Of a DNA stretch of 64,000 nt, positions 1-8,369 are shown one piece after another. Both the position numbers and the translations under genes were made by a program. This DNA comes from JAIVJG01 sp964236735 (GTDB lineage: Bacteria; Acidobacteriota; Blastocatellia; Pyrinomonadales; Pyrinomonadaceae): NCBI GenBank assembly GCA_964236735.1, contig CAXSFM010000005.1, positions 124,001 to 188,000 of the forward strand, in the 5' to 3' direction. Each line of letters starts with the position of its first letter. Within the stretch, counting starts at the first letter, position 1. The notes below the pieces were generated by a model, which worked only from the letters and a program-made list of their open reading frames with translations, was not told the origin of the DNA and made no database searches.

Positions 1-612
1 GCGGAGCGCAGCCCCGACCTGCTGGACGACGTGCGCCGTGAGGCTCGTTTCGTCCGGGTCAATGTCGGGCACGCTGCCCTTAAATTCAATCGTCAACTCC
101 ACGCCCGCGCCGCCCGCGACCGACGCACGCAGCGGCACGCGCAGCGTCGCCCCTTGATCCTCGATGGTGAAGGCGAGCGGCGGCGCGTTCTGTTCTGAAG
201 TGACTTTCGTCACATCGAGGTGCGGCTCATCGGGCGTCGAAGCAGTTTCGCCCGCGTCACCGGGCAACAGCGTGCCGCCTGACACCGGCGCGACCGCCGT
301 CGTCGTCGCGGTCGTCGCGGCGGAGCCTTCCGTCAGTTGATTCGGATAGAGATGAAAGTAAACGACTGAGGCCGAATGCGAATCGCGATTGACCCAGCGC
401 ACGCGCTCCGTGCCCATGAAAGTGCGCGCGTCGAAATCGAGCTTGAGGTTGATTTGATAACGTGCGCGCGCCCCCGCCGTCACGTTTTTCGTCTGACCTC
501 GCAACGCGGGTGAAAAAAAGGCAAAAGTAAAAAGGCAAAAGGTAAAAGTAAAAACAGGGAACACGCGCCTTGTCTTCACTTTTGCCTTTTGCCCTTTTAC
601 TTTTGCCTTCAT
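1..612 (-). CDS. M1-family metallopeptidase, N-terminal part (runs off the window)
   Basis: Only the first 204 codons are present; the gene continues past the left edge. An ATG at 612 follows the stop of the upstream gene by 4 bases, with a GGAAGG ribosome site inside that gene's last codons. An alternative GTG lies at 579. The N-terminus is a signal peptide: a Lys/Arg-rich stretch ending MKTRR, then an aromatic core (VFPVFTFTFCLFTFAFF) and SPALRGQ. The mature part (YQINLKLDFDARTF, ERVRWVNRD, VVYFHLYPNQL) resembles the N-terminal beta domain of M1 aminopeptidases. The HExxH zinc site would lie outside the window, so catalysis cannot be confirmed. An extracytoplasmic aminopeptidase is inferred. 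Unusually, the signal-peptide region is written by the intergenic repeat with the unit AAAAGGCAAAAGTA. Confidence 0.7.
   Translation of the reverse strand, partial: MKAKVKGQKAKVKTRRVFPVFTFTFCLFTFAFFSPALRGQTKNVTAGARARYQINLKLDFDARTFMGTERVRWVNRDSHSASVVYFHLYPNQLTEGSAATTATTTAVAPVSGGTLLPGDAGETASTPDEPHLDVTKVTSEQNAPPLAFTIEDQGATLRVPLRASVAGGAGVELTIEFKGSVPDIDPDETSLTAHVVQQVGAALR
511..612. repeat. Family B palindromic repeat, copy 1 (TTTTGCCTTTTTAC type)
   Basis: Arms made of AAAGGCAAAAGTAAAA and its complement flank a short GC-rich centre near 555-577. The same family occurs at 3084-3195 and 54654-54759. This copy lies wholly inside the start of the M1 peptidase reading frame and encodes its n-region and hydrophobic core. 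Confidence 0.8.
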
Positions 613-616
613 TCGA

Positions 617-2953
617 CTACTGCCTTCCGGCTGATCGCTGACTGCTGACGGGTGGACGCTTGTCTTCCGTAATCGTGACGGAGCGAATGCGGTCGCCGCG
701 CGCGATGCGGTCAATCACGTCGAGATTATCGGTGACGCGAGCGAAGACCGTGTAGCCGCCGTCCAAGTGCGGCTGCGGCGAGTGCGTGACGAACCACTGC
801 GAGCCGCCCGTATCCTTGCCGGAGAGCGCCATCCCGACCGCGCCGCGCGCGTATGGAATAGTGTTAATCTCGCAGCGAATTTGATAGCCGGGGCCGCCGT
901 TGCCGTCGCCGCGCGGGTCGCCGCCCTGTATAACGAAGTTCGGCACGACGCGATGAAACGTGATGCCGTTGAAATAATTTTTGCGTGCCAGTTCGATGAA
1001 GTTGTCCACTGTGAGCGGCGCGTCTTCCGGCAATAACTCCATCGTAAACGTGCCCTTATCAGTCACGATAAAGGCGCGCACGCGCTTGCTGATGCGTGCC
1101 AGCGCGCGCTGGTAATCAACGTCGTGATTGCGTGAGGCGACGGTTTCGATGCGACCGCCCGTTGTCGTCGCTGCCGTGCTGCCCGTCGCGCGCTCGCGCA
1201 GAAGGTCGGCGGCGCGTCGGCGGACGATGTAGTCGGTCACGTCCAGAGCTTTTTCGATGGCCGCCTTCGGCTCATCGCCTTTTTGTTTGGCAAGCGCGTT
1301 GAGAATGGAGAGCGCGGCGTCGTTCATCCCGTCTTCGAGCGCGCGCGGCAACGCGGTGGCGAGCGCGTGCGAAGATTCTACATCGGCGTCGAGTTCGCCG
1401 AGGATGTCTGCGGCGGTGGCGCGCACGAGCACGTCCTGCGCGCCGAGTCGCGGGCGCACGAACGCGGCGAGATCAATCGGCTTGTAGAGCGCGAGCGAGC
1501 GCAGCAAGTCGGGCACGGCGAGCGCGGGCGTCGAGGGGTCGTCGAGCCAGCCGCGCAACAGAATCTGCGCGTCGGCTTGCAAGCCCACAGAGCCGTTGCC
1601 GCCCGCCGCGCTCGTCAGGTTGGCGACCTCGCCGAGTCCCTGCCCGAACGCCGAGACGGCCTGCCATGAAGACGTGTTGCCGCGCGTGCCGGATGCGCGG
1701 TTCGACATCTCCGTCAGAGCCTTGTCGCGCACGTACTGCGCGGGCGCGATGCGCGCGAGCGCGATTTCGACTTCGGGCGCGGCGATGCCCGCTCCGCGCA
1801 ATTGCCTCAGCAGTTGAAGGGAGCGCTCGTGGTTCGAGTTCGGCACGACGCGCCCGACGGCGGCGGCGATTTCCAGTAACTCATTCAACTCTGCCGGGTG
1901 CGCGTCGCCGTTCGTCCGCGCCGTCTTGTAAGCCGCGAACAATTCTTCGCCGCGTTTCAAGAGCGGCTCGGCGGCGCGCGCGTCCTTCAACTGCGCGAGC
2001 GAGCGAAGGGCGCTGACGCGCACGCGCAAGTCCGCGTCGCCGGCGGCGCGCGCGAGCAACGCATCGAAAGCTGTGGCGTCTTCGGCGGCTCCGAGTGCGC
2101 GCGCGGCGTTGGCGCGCACGTTCGCGTCCGTGTCGCTCACGAGCAGGCGGCGCAACGTTTCGAGTCCGTCCTTCGCACGCAGGCGCGCGAGCGTGTTGGC
2201 GGCGTCGCCGCGCGCGCGCGCGTCCGTTGAAGAGAGAAAGAGCGCGACAATTTTTCCGCCGCCGTCAGGCTTCGCGCGCAGAGCCGCCGTTAATCCGAGC
2301 AGCACGACATCACGACTGGCACGCGCCTGCCTGCGTTCCGCATCGAGCGCGTTGAGAATCGCAGTGCCGAGAGCGCGCTTGCGCTCACCTTGCGCGGCGG
2401 GAAGCGCGGCAGCAATTTTCCCCAACGCTTCGATGGCGCGCGCGCGCACTTCGGGCGTCTTCGTCATGCGGAGCGTCTCAAGCAGCACGTCCGCGCCCGC
2501 GTCCGCTTCAATCTCGCCGAGCGCGAAGGCCGCCATCGCGCGCGCGCCGTCATTCGTGTCGCGCCGTAAAAGATTCGAGAGCGGCACGACTGCGCCCGCG
2601 TCGCCGATGCGTCCCGCCGCGAGCGCGGCACGACGACGCACCGCCGCGCTTTTGTCCAACAGCAACGCGCCCAAATCCGCGTCCTCCCAGCGTCGCTCGT
2701 CCTCCGCGCGAACGATTCGCACGAGCGTCTCCAGCGGCACATTGGCGTCGCGCGAGTTCGATCTGGCAGGCGTCTGTGCCGCTGTTGTCGTGTTGACGGT
2801 TGACGTGGTGGCGGGTCTGGCTGTCACCCGCGCGGCCTGTGCAACAGTGGCGGTCAGGAACATCGTGAGCGGCAACAGGGCGGGCGCGAGAGCGGCCACG
2901 CCGGGCAAGTGTGTTGTGCGCCGCAGGGCGGCGAAGGGGTGTGTGGTGTGCAT
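617..2953 (-). CDS. Secreted HEAT-repeat protein with C-terminal cyclophilin (peptidyl-prolyl isomerase) domain
   Basis: 778 residues from the preferred ATG at 2953, which opens a clear signal peptide (MHTTHPFAALRR, then a hydrophobic stretch ending VAQA). The frame is open 37 codons further up to 3064, but a possible minus-strand promoter (TTGACA at 3080-3075, weak -10 near 3057-3051) would put transcription start below 3064. Roughly residues 70-600 hold HEAT repeats: paired helices with A-A-x-A-L-G signatures such as AARALGAAED and AAFALGEIEADAG. The last ~150 residues are a cyclophilin: TMELLPEDAPLTVDNFIELA, FHRVVPNFVIQGGDP, GSQWFVTHSPQPHLDGGYTV. The protein probably catalyses proline isomerisation outside the cytoplasm while the HEAT solenoid binds partner proteins. 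It is followed 4 bases later by the M1 peptidase, suggesting co-transcription. Confidence 0.88.
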   Translation of the reverse strand: MHTTHPFAALRRTTHLPGVAALAPALLPLTMFLTATVAQAARVTARPATTSTVNTTTAAQTPARSNSRDANVPLETLVRIVRAEDERRWEDADLGALLLDKSAAVRRRAALAAGRIGDAGAVVPLSNLLRRDTNDGARAMAAFALGEIEADAGADVLLETLRMTKTPEVRARAIEALGKIAAALPAAQGERKRALGTAILNALDAERRQARASRDVVLLGLTAALRAKPDGGGKIVALFLSSTDARARGDAANTLARLRAKDGLETLRRLLVSDTDANVRANAARALGAAEDATAFDALLARAAGDADLRVRVSALRSLAQLKDARAAEPLLKRGEELFAAYKTARTNGDAHPAELNELLEIAAAVGRVVPNSNHERSLQLLRQLRGAGIAAPEVEIALARIAPAQYVRDKALTEMSNRASGTRGNTSSWQAVSAFGQGLGEVANLTSAAGGNGSVGLQADAQILLRGWLDDPSTPALAVPDLLRSLALYKPIDLAAFVRPRLGAQDVLVRATAADILGELDADVESSHALATALPRALEDGMNDAALSILNALAKQKGDEPKAAIEKALDVTDYIVRRRAADLLRERATGSTAATTTGGRIETVASRNHDVDYQRALARISKRVRAFIVTDKGTFTMELLPEDAPLTVDNFIELARKNYFNGITFHRVVPNFVIQGGDPRGDGNGGPGYQIRCEINTIPYARGAVGMALSGKDTGGSQWFVTHSPQPHLDGGYTVFARVTDNLDVIDRIARGDRIRSVTITEDKRPPVSSQRSAGRQ

Positions 2954-3051
2954 GAAATTCAAGTGGTGTCTTGTAACGTCGCGCGATTCTGAAAGATAGA
3001 ATATTCGTCGCCCGTTGCGCGGCGCAATCGTGCCGGGAAAGCCGCTGCTAT

Positions 3052-3080
3052 GTATCGGCGACATGTGCCGCGCGTGTCAA
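3052..3080 (-). promoter_or_regulatory. Possible promoter for the HEAT-cyclophilin gene
   Basis: On the minus strand a perfect TTGACA (3080-3075) is followed after 17-18 bases by CGATAC/GATACA. The -10 element is poor. If used, it places the transcript start near 3044, consistent with translation starting at 2953 rather than 3064. Confidence 0.3.
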
Positions 3081-3083
3081 GTG

Positions 3084-3195
3084 AAAAGGCAAAAGCAAGT
3101 AAGGCAAAAGTAAAAAGGTAAAAGGCAAAAGGAAGGAAGAAGACAGGCGTCTGCTTCCCCTCTTCACTTTTGCCTTTTACCTTTTTACTTTTTAC
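3084..3195. repeat. Family B palindromic repeat, copy 2
   Basis: Left arm rich in AAAAGGCAAAAG/TAAAAAGGTAAAAGG and right arm TTTTGCCTTTTACCTTTTTA can form a long hairpin around a GC-rich centre near 3140-3155. It lies between the methyltransferase stop and the start of the HEAT gene and may also slow or end transcription. Confidence 0.8.
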
Positions 3196-3957
3196 TTACT
3201 TCAGTCTCCCGTAAAAGACTTTCGTGTCGTAGTCGAAAGAGACTTGGCCTTGATGTTGGTGCGCGTCGAAGAGTGCGGCGAGTTCGTTGAGCATCAAGTC
3301 GTAATTCGGATCGCCGGGTTGCGGCACGTAAGAGGCTGAGAGCGTGCGCCCTTTGAGTCCCTCGAAATCGAAGACCTGAGCGTTCTCGAACGACTTGAGT
3401 CGCACCTTGTTCGTCCCGAAGAAGGGATGAATCACTGTCTCGTCGAAGCGGTGATGCACGACCTGCGCGTAATCCGTGCCGCGCGTGGCGATGAGATGCT
3501 CGAAGCCGCGCATGAACGGCGTCGCATCGTTGCGTCGTTCGTTCCAGACGAGGACGACCCAACCATCCGGGCGCAGGATACGCGCGAACTCCGCACGCGC
3601 GCGCGTGGCGTCGAACCAGTGAAAGGCTTGCCCGGCGGTGACGAAATCAACGCTCGCGTCCATCAACGTCGTCGCTTCCGCCGTCGCGTTGACACTCTTG
3701 AAGTTCGGATAATTTTCGAGCAGACGCTCGCCCGCCTCGCGCATCTCTCGGTTCGGCTCGACCGCGTAGAGTTGACAGCCGTGCCGTAAAAACAGTTCGG
3801 ACAGAATCCCCGTCCCGGAGCCGATGTCGGCGATGATTGAGTCGCGCGTCAAACCGCATTCGTCTTTCAGTAATTCGATGACCGCCGGCGGATACGTCGG
3901 TCTGTATTTGACGTAATTTTCGACGCGATTTGAAAATCGCTGCGTTGAATCGAGCAT
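3196..3957 (-). CDS. Class I SAM-dependent methyltransferase
   Basis: 253 residues from ATG 3957, two bases after the stop of the molybdopterin oxidoreductase, so translation is probably coupled. A longer open frame reaches back to 4146, but that part is low-complexity Arg-rich sequence overlapping the oxidoreductase in another frame and is not used. Motif I is clear (IADIGSGTGILSELFL, about residues 41-56), followed by an acidic end of strand beta2 (YAVEPNREM) and motif IV/post-IV sequence (FVTAGQAFHWFDA, ARILRPDGWVVLVWN). This is the Methyltransf_11/25 type also seen in small-molecule methyltransferases. The substrate cannot be read from the sequence. Confidence 0.85.
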   Translation of the reverse strand: MLDSTQRFSNRVENYVKYRPTYPPAVIELLKDECGLTRDSIIADIGSGTGILSELFLRHGCQLYAVEPNREMREAGERLLENYPNFKSVNATAEATTLMDASVDFVTAGQAFHWFDATRARAEFARILRPDGWVVLVWNERRNDATPFMRGFEHLIATRGTDYAQVVHHRFDETVIHPFFGTNKVRLKSFENAQVFDFEGLKGRTLSASYVPQPGDPNYDLMLNELAALFDAHQHQGQVSFDYDTKVFYGRLK

Positions 3958-3959
3958 GA

Positions 3960-6062
3960 TTAAATCGCTGGCTCGATCTCGACGAGCGCGTCGTAGAAGG
4001 TCGCGCCGCGCCCGATGTCGGTCAAGCCTTGCGAGGTAAGCTGGTTGACGTTTGTGCCGCCGGGCGAGAGCTTGTTCCACCACACCGAAGGCGAGACGAC
4101 GACGCCGGGACGCGCCCGCGTCGAGACGACGGCGGTCAACTCGCACGCGCCGCGCTCGTTGAAGACGCGCACGCTCGCGCCGTCCGTAATGTGGCGCGCG
4201 GCGGCATCGTCAGGATGAATCTCGACGAAGGGACGTTTCTCCTGTCGCAGTTGTTTCGAGAGATTGGCGAAGCTCGAATTAAGGAAGGCGTGCGACGCCG
4301 GTGTGATGAGCGCGAGCGGAAAGCGTCTGGCGAGTTCGGGTGCGCTCGCACGCGACTCGCGCGGCGGGATGAATTCGGGCGTGCCGGGCAAGCCCAATGC
4401 AACGAGACTTTCCGAGTAGAGTTCGCACTTGCCCGAAGCGGTCGGGAAGTCGCCTTTGGCGAACGGCGCGAAATCTTCCGCGAGATTAAGACGCGCCCAG
4501 CCTTCCGCGCGCAGGCGTTCGAGCGTGATGCCTGTCATCGCCGGATGGTCAACGTCAATTGCCTGCCGCGCGATTTCTTCATCCGAATCCTGAAAGCACT
4601 CGTCCTCAAATTTCATGCGCGCGGCGAGCAGGCGAAAGACTTCCGTGTTCGGCTTCGCTTCGTGGAGCGGCGCGATTGAACGCTCGTTGATGAGGAGATA
4701 AAAGTGGCCGTAAGCCTTGTGGATGTCGAAGTGTTCAAGCTGCGTCGTGGCGGGGATGACGATGTCCGCGTAGTCCGTCGTGTCCGTCATAAATAGTTCG
4801 TGGACGACGAGGAAGAGGTCTTCGCGGCGCAGACCTTTGTGTACTTTCTGTTGATCGGGCGCGACCGCCGCCGGGTTCGAGTTATAGACGTAGAGCGCGC
4901 GCACGGGCGGATCGTCGGTGCGTGTCAGCGCGTCGCCGAGCAGCGTCATGTTGATGGTGCGCGGCGCGGGTTGCGGCATCAGGTCGGTGCGTTCGAGCGC
5001 GGCGAAGTTAAGCGGGAACGCGCCGCTCGTCGAGAGCAGCGCGCCGCCCGCGCGCTCGCGCCACGCGCCGGTGACGGCGGGCAGGCAACTGACAGTTCGC
5101 ACGGCCATGCCGCCGCCCGCGTGTCTCTGCAAGCCGTAGTTCATGCGAATCACGGCGGGGCGCGTCGTCGCATAGACGCGCGCGAGATTGATAATCGTCT
5201 GCGCTTCGAGTCCGCAAATTTCCGCGACGCGCTCCGGCGAATATTCGCTTGCGCGGCGTCGCAAATCTTCCGCGCCGATGGTGTGCTGCGCTAAATAATC
5301 TTTGTCTTCCAACTCTTCGGCGAAAATAACGTGCATCATTCCGAGCGCGAGCGCGGCGTCCGTGCCGGGCAGCGGCGCGATGTGTTCGTCACAAGCATCA
5401 GCTGTGCGCGTCCGGCGCGGGTCAATGGCGATGACGCGCGCTCCCTTTTTCTTCGCTTCGAGAATGAGAGGCCAGAGATGGACGTTGCTCGTGATCGTGT
5501 TCGTGCCCCACAAAATGATGAGGCGCGCATCCGTGAACGCTTCCGGGTCTGTGCCGACTTTCGCGCCGATGGTCGCCTGATAGGCTTCGGCTCCCGCCGT
5601 CGCGCAGATCGTGCGGTCGAGCAGAGACGCGCCGAGCCGGTGAAAGAAACGCCTGTCCATTGACTCATTCTGCACGAGTCCGAGCGTGCCGGAATAGCTA
5701 TAAGGCAGAATCGTCTGCGCGCCTTCCGGCGATGCGGCGAGCGCAGAAAAACGCGCGGCGATTTCGTCCAACGCTTCGTCCCAACTAATCGGCACGAAGC
5801 GGCCTTCACCCTTCGCGCCGACGCGACGCAGTGGGGTCTTGATGCGCTCTGTGCTGTGCGTGCGCTGCTCGTAGTTGGCGACTTTGGTGCAGAGCGTGCC
5901 GCGCGTGAACGGGTGCGCGGGGTCGCCCGCGACGCGCACGGCGCGGCCATCTTCGACCGTCACGAGCATCGCGCAGGTGTCCGGGCAATCGTGCGGGCAG
6001 GCGGCGCGGACGATTTTTTGTTTGGGCGCGGCGGGTGGATGTGTTTGAAAGTTACTGCTCAT
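3960..6062 (-). CDS. Molybdopterin-dependent oxidoreductase with N-terminal 4Fe-4S cluster
   Basis: 700 residues. The N-terminal Fe4S4 domain supplies Cys22, Cys26, Cys30 (CPHDCPDTC) and Cys58 (GTLC). Then come the molybdopterin core domain (WDEALDEIA, GTNTITSNVHLWPLI, IAIDPRRTRTADACDEHIAPLPGTD) and a C-terminal molybdopterin-dinucleotide binding domain (SGKCELYSE to VNQLTSQGLTDIGRG). It belongs to the DMSO reductase superfamily; the part after the cluster contains RTICATAG, so a Cys may ligate the metal. No twin-arginine signal is seen, so a cytoplasmic enzyme is likely. No electron-transfer subunit is adjacent, and the physiological substrate is unknown. The methyltransferase follows after 2 bases. 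Confidence 0.9.
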   Translation of the reverse strand: MSSNFQTHPPAAPKQKIVRAACPHDCPDTCAMLVTVEDGRAVRVAGDPAHPFTRGTLCTKVANYEQRTHSTERIKTPLRRVGAKGEGRFVPISWDEALDEIAARFSALAASPEGAQTILPYSYSGTLGLVQNESMDRRFFHRLGASLLDRTICATAGAEAYQATIGAKVGTDPEAFTDARLIILWGTNTITSNVHLWPLILEAKKKGARVIAIDPRRTRTADACDEHIAPLPGTDAALALGMMHVIFAEELEDKDYLAQHTIGAEDLRRRASEYSPERVAEICGLEAQTIINLARVYATTRPAVIRMNYGLQRHAGGGMAVRTVSCLPAVTGAWRERAGGALLSTSGAFPLNFAALERTDLMPQPAPRTINMTLLGDALTRTDDPPVRALYVYNSNPAAVAPDQQKVHKGLRREDLFLVVHELFMTDTTDYADIVIPATTQLEHFDIHKAYGHFYLLINERSIAPLHEAKPNTEVFRLLAARMKFEDECFQDSDEEIARQAIDVDHPAMTGITLERLRAEGWARLNLAEDFAPFAKGDFPTASGKCELYSESLVALGLPGTPEFIPPRESRASAPELARRFPLALITPASHAFLNSSFANLSKQLRQEKRPFVEIHPDDAAARHITDGASVRVFNERGACELTAVVSTRARPGVVVSPSVWWNKLSPGGTNVNQLTSQGLTDIGRGATFYDALVEIEPAI

Positions 6063-6168
6063 GAATTTCCTCCGTCCGAGACATCATCCGCGACTGAACC
6101 TTGTGCGTCAACATTACGGTGGCGCGATGTGCATTTGATTCATGCTTGAGTGTCACGTCAGGCATTTA

Positions 6169-6265
6169 TTACCACAGAGGACACGGAGAAACACAGAGAA
6201 AGACAAAGGGTGAAAGCGAAAGCTCTGGTTCTTACTCTCTTCAACCTCTGTGTCCTCTGTGGTAA
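6169..6265. repeat. Family A palindromic repeat (ACCACAGAGGACAC type), copy 1
   Basis: Left arm TTACCACAGAGGACACGGAG (6169-6188) and right arm CCTCTGTGTCCTCTGTGGTAA (6245-6265) pair around an AT-rich centre. Further copies lie at 48529-48612, 51724-51816 and 62846-62940. Read in one frame the repeat gives the TTEDTEKHRE...VLCGK peptide often misannotated as protein; here it makes the mrp frame look 81 codons too long. It sits in the 330-base gap between divergent genes, where nothing else but a weak extended -10 (GGTACAAT near 6320) was seen. Confidence 0.9.
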
Positions 6266-6392
6266 ACGTCTTTTGAGAACTACAGGGCATCTAAGTCGCG
6301 GGACTTGTGCGGCGCTCGATGGTACAATGACACGTTACACATCAGGACAGTTTCGAGGGTTTTGCTGTCTGTGTGTGTTGACGAAAAACATT

Positions 6393-7475
6393 ATGGCACA
6401 AGTGACCGAAGCAGACGTTTACGGCGCGCTGACGCAGATCATTGACCCGGATTTGCACAAGGACATCGTGCGTCTGGGCTTTATCAAAGATTTACGAATC
6501 GAGGGCGGCGACGTGTCGTTTCGCATCGTGTTGACGACGCCCGCGTGCCCTGTGCGCGAGCAGATGGAAGCGCAGGCGCGTGAGTTAGTTTCGGCTCTGC
6601 CGGGCGTCTCTGCGGTGCGCGTGACGATGGATGCGGAAGTGCCTAAAGGTCGCGGCTTCGGCGAAAAGCTGACCGTGCCGGGCGTGCGTAATATCATCGC
6701 CGTCTCGTCTGGCAAGGGGGGCGTCGGCAAGTCAACGGTGGCGGTGAATCTCGCGGTCAGTCTCGCGCAGAACGGCGCGAGCGTCGGGCTGATGGACATG
6801 GACGTGTACGGGCCGAACGTGCCGCAGATGCTCGGCGTGGGCAACGTGAGGCCGGACGTGAACGTCAATAAACTCGTGCCGCTCGAAGCGCACGGCGTGC
6901 GCCTGATGTCCATGGCGATCTTGAAGCCGGGCGACGAGCCGATGATTTTGCGCGGCCCGATTTTGCACGGACTCGTCAAACAGTTTTTGTCGGACGTGGA
7001 ATGGGGCGAGCTTGATTATTTGATTGTTGACATGCCGCCGGGCACGGGCGACGTGCAGTTATCTCTGTCGCAACTCGTGCCGGTGCAGGGCGCGGTGCTC
7101 GTCACGACGCCGCAGGATGTCGCCATCATAGACGTGCGCCGCGCGCTCAGGATGTTTGAGACGGTCAACATTCCCATCCTCGGCGTGGTTGAGAATATGA
7201 GTTACTTCGTCGCGCCGGACACGGGCACGCGCTACAACATTTTCGGCGAGGGCGGCGGGCGCAAACTTGCGGAGCAGTACGGCGTGCCTTTCCTGGGCGA
7301 GATTCCTCTGGGGATGGAAGTGCGAGAGGGCGGAGACGCGGGCGTGCCGGTCGTCATCGCGCATCCAGATTCGTTGCAGGCGGCGGCTTTCAGGAGCGTG
7401 GCGGAAGAAGTCGCGCGGCACGTCTCGATTGAGGCGTTGAAGCCGGAGTTGGTCGTGCTCGGCAGAGCGCGTTAA
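6393..7475 (+). CDS. Mrp/ApbC-type P-loop ATPase, iron-sulfur cluster carrier
   Basis: 360 residues from ATG 6393; the frame extends upstream only through the family A repeat. Residues 5-80 form a MIP18/DUF59 domain (DVYGALTQIIDPDLHKDIV, LTTPACPVREQM). The MinD-like ATPase follows with a deviant Walker A at 105-116 (SSGKGGVGKSTV), then DMDVYGPNVPQMLG and LIVDMPPGTGDVQLSLSQL. Mrp proteins load or carry 4Fe-4S clusters to apo-proteins. The CxxC usual in enterobacterial Mrp after NMS is absent (NMSYFVAPDTGTRYNIFGEG), as in several other bacterial lineages, so cluster ligation must differ. Next downstream are an IscA/ErpA-type carrier and a ferredoxin, which fits a cluster-trafficking role. Confidence 0.93.
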   Translation: MAQVTEADVYGALTQIIDPDLHKDIVRLGFIKDLRIEGGDVSFRIVLTTPACPVREQMEAQARELVSALPGVSAVRVTMDAEVPKGRGFGEKLTVPGVRNIIAVSSGKGGVGKSTVAVNLAVSLAQNGASVGLMDMDVYGPNVPQMLGVGNVRPDVNVNKLVPLEAHGVRLMSMAILKPGDEPMILRGPILHGLVKQFLSDVEWGELDYLIVDMPPGTGDVQLSLSQLVPVQGAVLVTTPQDVAIIDVRRALRMFETVNIPILGVVENMSYFVAPDTGTRYNIFGEGGGRKLAEQYGVPFLGEIPLGMEVREGGDAGVPVVIAHPDSLQAAAFRSVAEEVARHVSIEALKPELVVLGRAR

Positions 7476-7620
7476 AAGCGACGTTTGCGATTTCGGAGTT
7501 TTGGTTTAGGATTGGGGGCGACCGACGGAGAAGCTTTCCGGTTTCAAACTTGAACTTCTGAAATTTCGAGGTCGGCGATTCTTTAATTTGAAATCGGAAA
7601 TAATTCGAGGAGATAAGAAA

Positions 7621-8010
7621 ATGGCAGCAAATTTGACAGAGAACCAGACAGCGACCGCCGCGCCGCAAATTCCGGGCATGGCGTTGAACGTCACGGAGCA
7701 GGCGGCGGCGGAAATCGCGAAGTTCATGCAGGGCGAAGAGACTCTGCCGGAGACGGCTGGCCTTCGCGTGCGCGTCGTGCCGGGCGGATGCTCCGGTTTC
7801 CAGTACAGCCTGAACATCGAGGAGAATTCGCTCCCGAACGATCACGTCATCACGTCGAGCGGCGTGCGCCTGTTCGTGGACATGTTCAGCGCGCAGTATT
7901 TGAACGGCGTGCAGATTGATTACGTGACGAACGTCATGGGTTCGGGTTTCACGTTCACGAATCCAAACGCGACGGGCGGCTGCGGCTGCGGCTCTTCGTT
8001 CACGGCGTAA
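7621..8010 (+). CDS. IscA/ErpA-type iron-sulfur cluster carrier (HesB family)
   Basis: 129 residues from ATG 7621, chosen over an upstream ATG (7588) because GAGGAG lies about 10 bases before it. The HesB fold shows the three conserved cysteines: one in GGCSGFQY and two in the C-terminal GGCGCGSSF. The core reads LRVRVVPGGCSGFQYSL, VRLFVDMFSAQYLNGVQIDY and SGFTFTNPNA, the last typical of A-type carriers. Such proteins bind a 2Fe-2S or 4Fe-4S cluster between subunits and pass it to targets. Neighbours (Mrp 145 bases upstream, ferredoxin downstream) support this role. Confidence 0.93.
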   Translation: MAANLTENQTATAAPQIPGMALNVTEQAAAEIAKFMQGEETLPETAGLRVRVVPGGCSGFQYSLNIEENSLPNDHVITSSGVRLFVDMFSAQYLNGVQIDYVTNVMGSGFTFTNPNATGGCGCGSSFTA

Positions 8011-8183
8011 GCTTTTGCACAATTAAATCGAAGTCGCAAACATCAGGCGCGACTGTCGTGACGCTATGTTGTGCGCCGCGTGTTGATTCTCTTTATCGAG
8101 AGAAACCGAGCGGCGCACAAAGCGTCTCAACGGTCGCGCTTTTGTCTTGCGAGTGAATGTGGTTACACAGTGAGCGTCCTCTT

Positions 8184-8258
8184 GTCAGTACCGCGAGCGG
8201 TAGCGAGCGGGTCTGCATACCGTAGCTCGACCCGCTCGCTACCGCTCGCGGTACTGAC
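8184..8258. repeat. REP-like perfect 30-bp inverted repeat, copy 1
   Basis: Arms at 8184-8213 (begins GTCAGTACCGCGAGCGG) and 8229-8258 are exact complements around a 15-base loop. A second member with the same CCGCGAGCGG core but different flanks lies at 10601-10677. This copy occupies the 359-base gap between the A-type carrier and the ferredoxin; the rest of that gap shows nothing recognisable. It could act as a transcript end or mRNA-stabilising hairpin. Confidence 0.85.
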
Positions 8259-8369
8259 GGAAAAGATATGACATCACTCCATCAATCAAGTCGGCTTGCC
8301 CGCAGACTCCGAGTTGTGCCACAGTCATGTCGCTTTCCACACAACTAAATTTTCGAGGAGCTTAAGATC

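Noticed and set aside
2073..2999. Long plus-strand open frame of 308 codons
   Set aside because: It is antisense to the HEAT-cyclophilin gene; the product is Arg/Ser/Ala-rich low-complexity sequence typical of a shadow frame in GC-rich DNA.
3958..4146. N-terminal extension of the methyltransferase
   Set aside because: It overlaps the oxidoreductase gene and is Arg-rich shadow sequence; the methyltransferase fold starts after ATG 3957.
6150..6392. N-terminal extension of the Mrp protein
   Set aside because: The 81 extra codons translate a family A repeat (TTEDTEKHRE...VLCGK), a known annotation artefact; ATG 6393 matches the family start.
8071..8271. Small plus-strand frame across the REP-like palindrome
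   Set aside because: Half of it is the inverted repeat, there is no ribosome site and no similarity to a known family.
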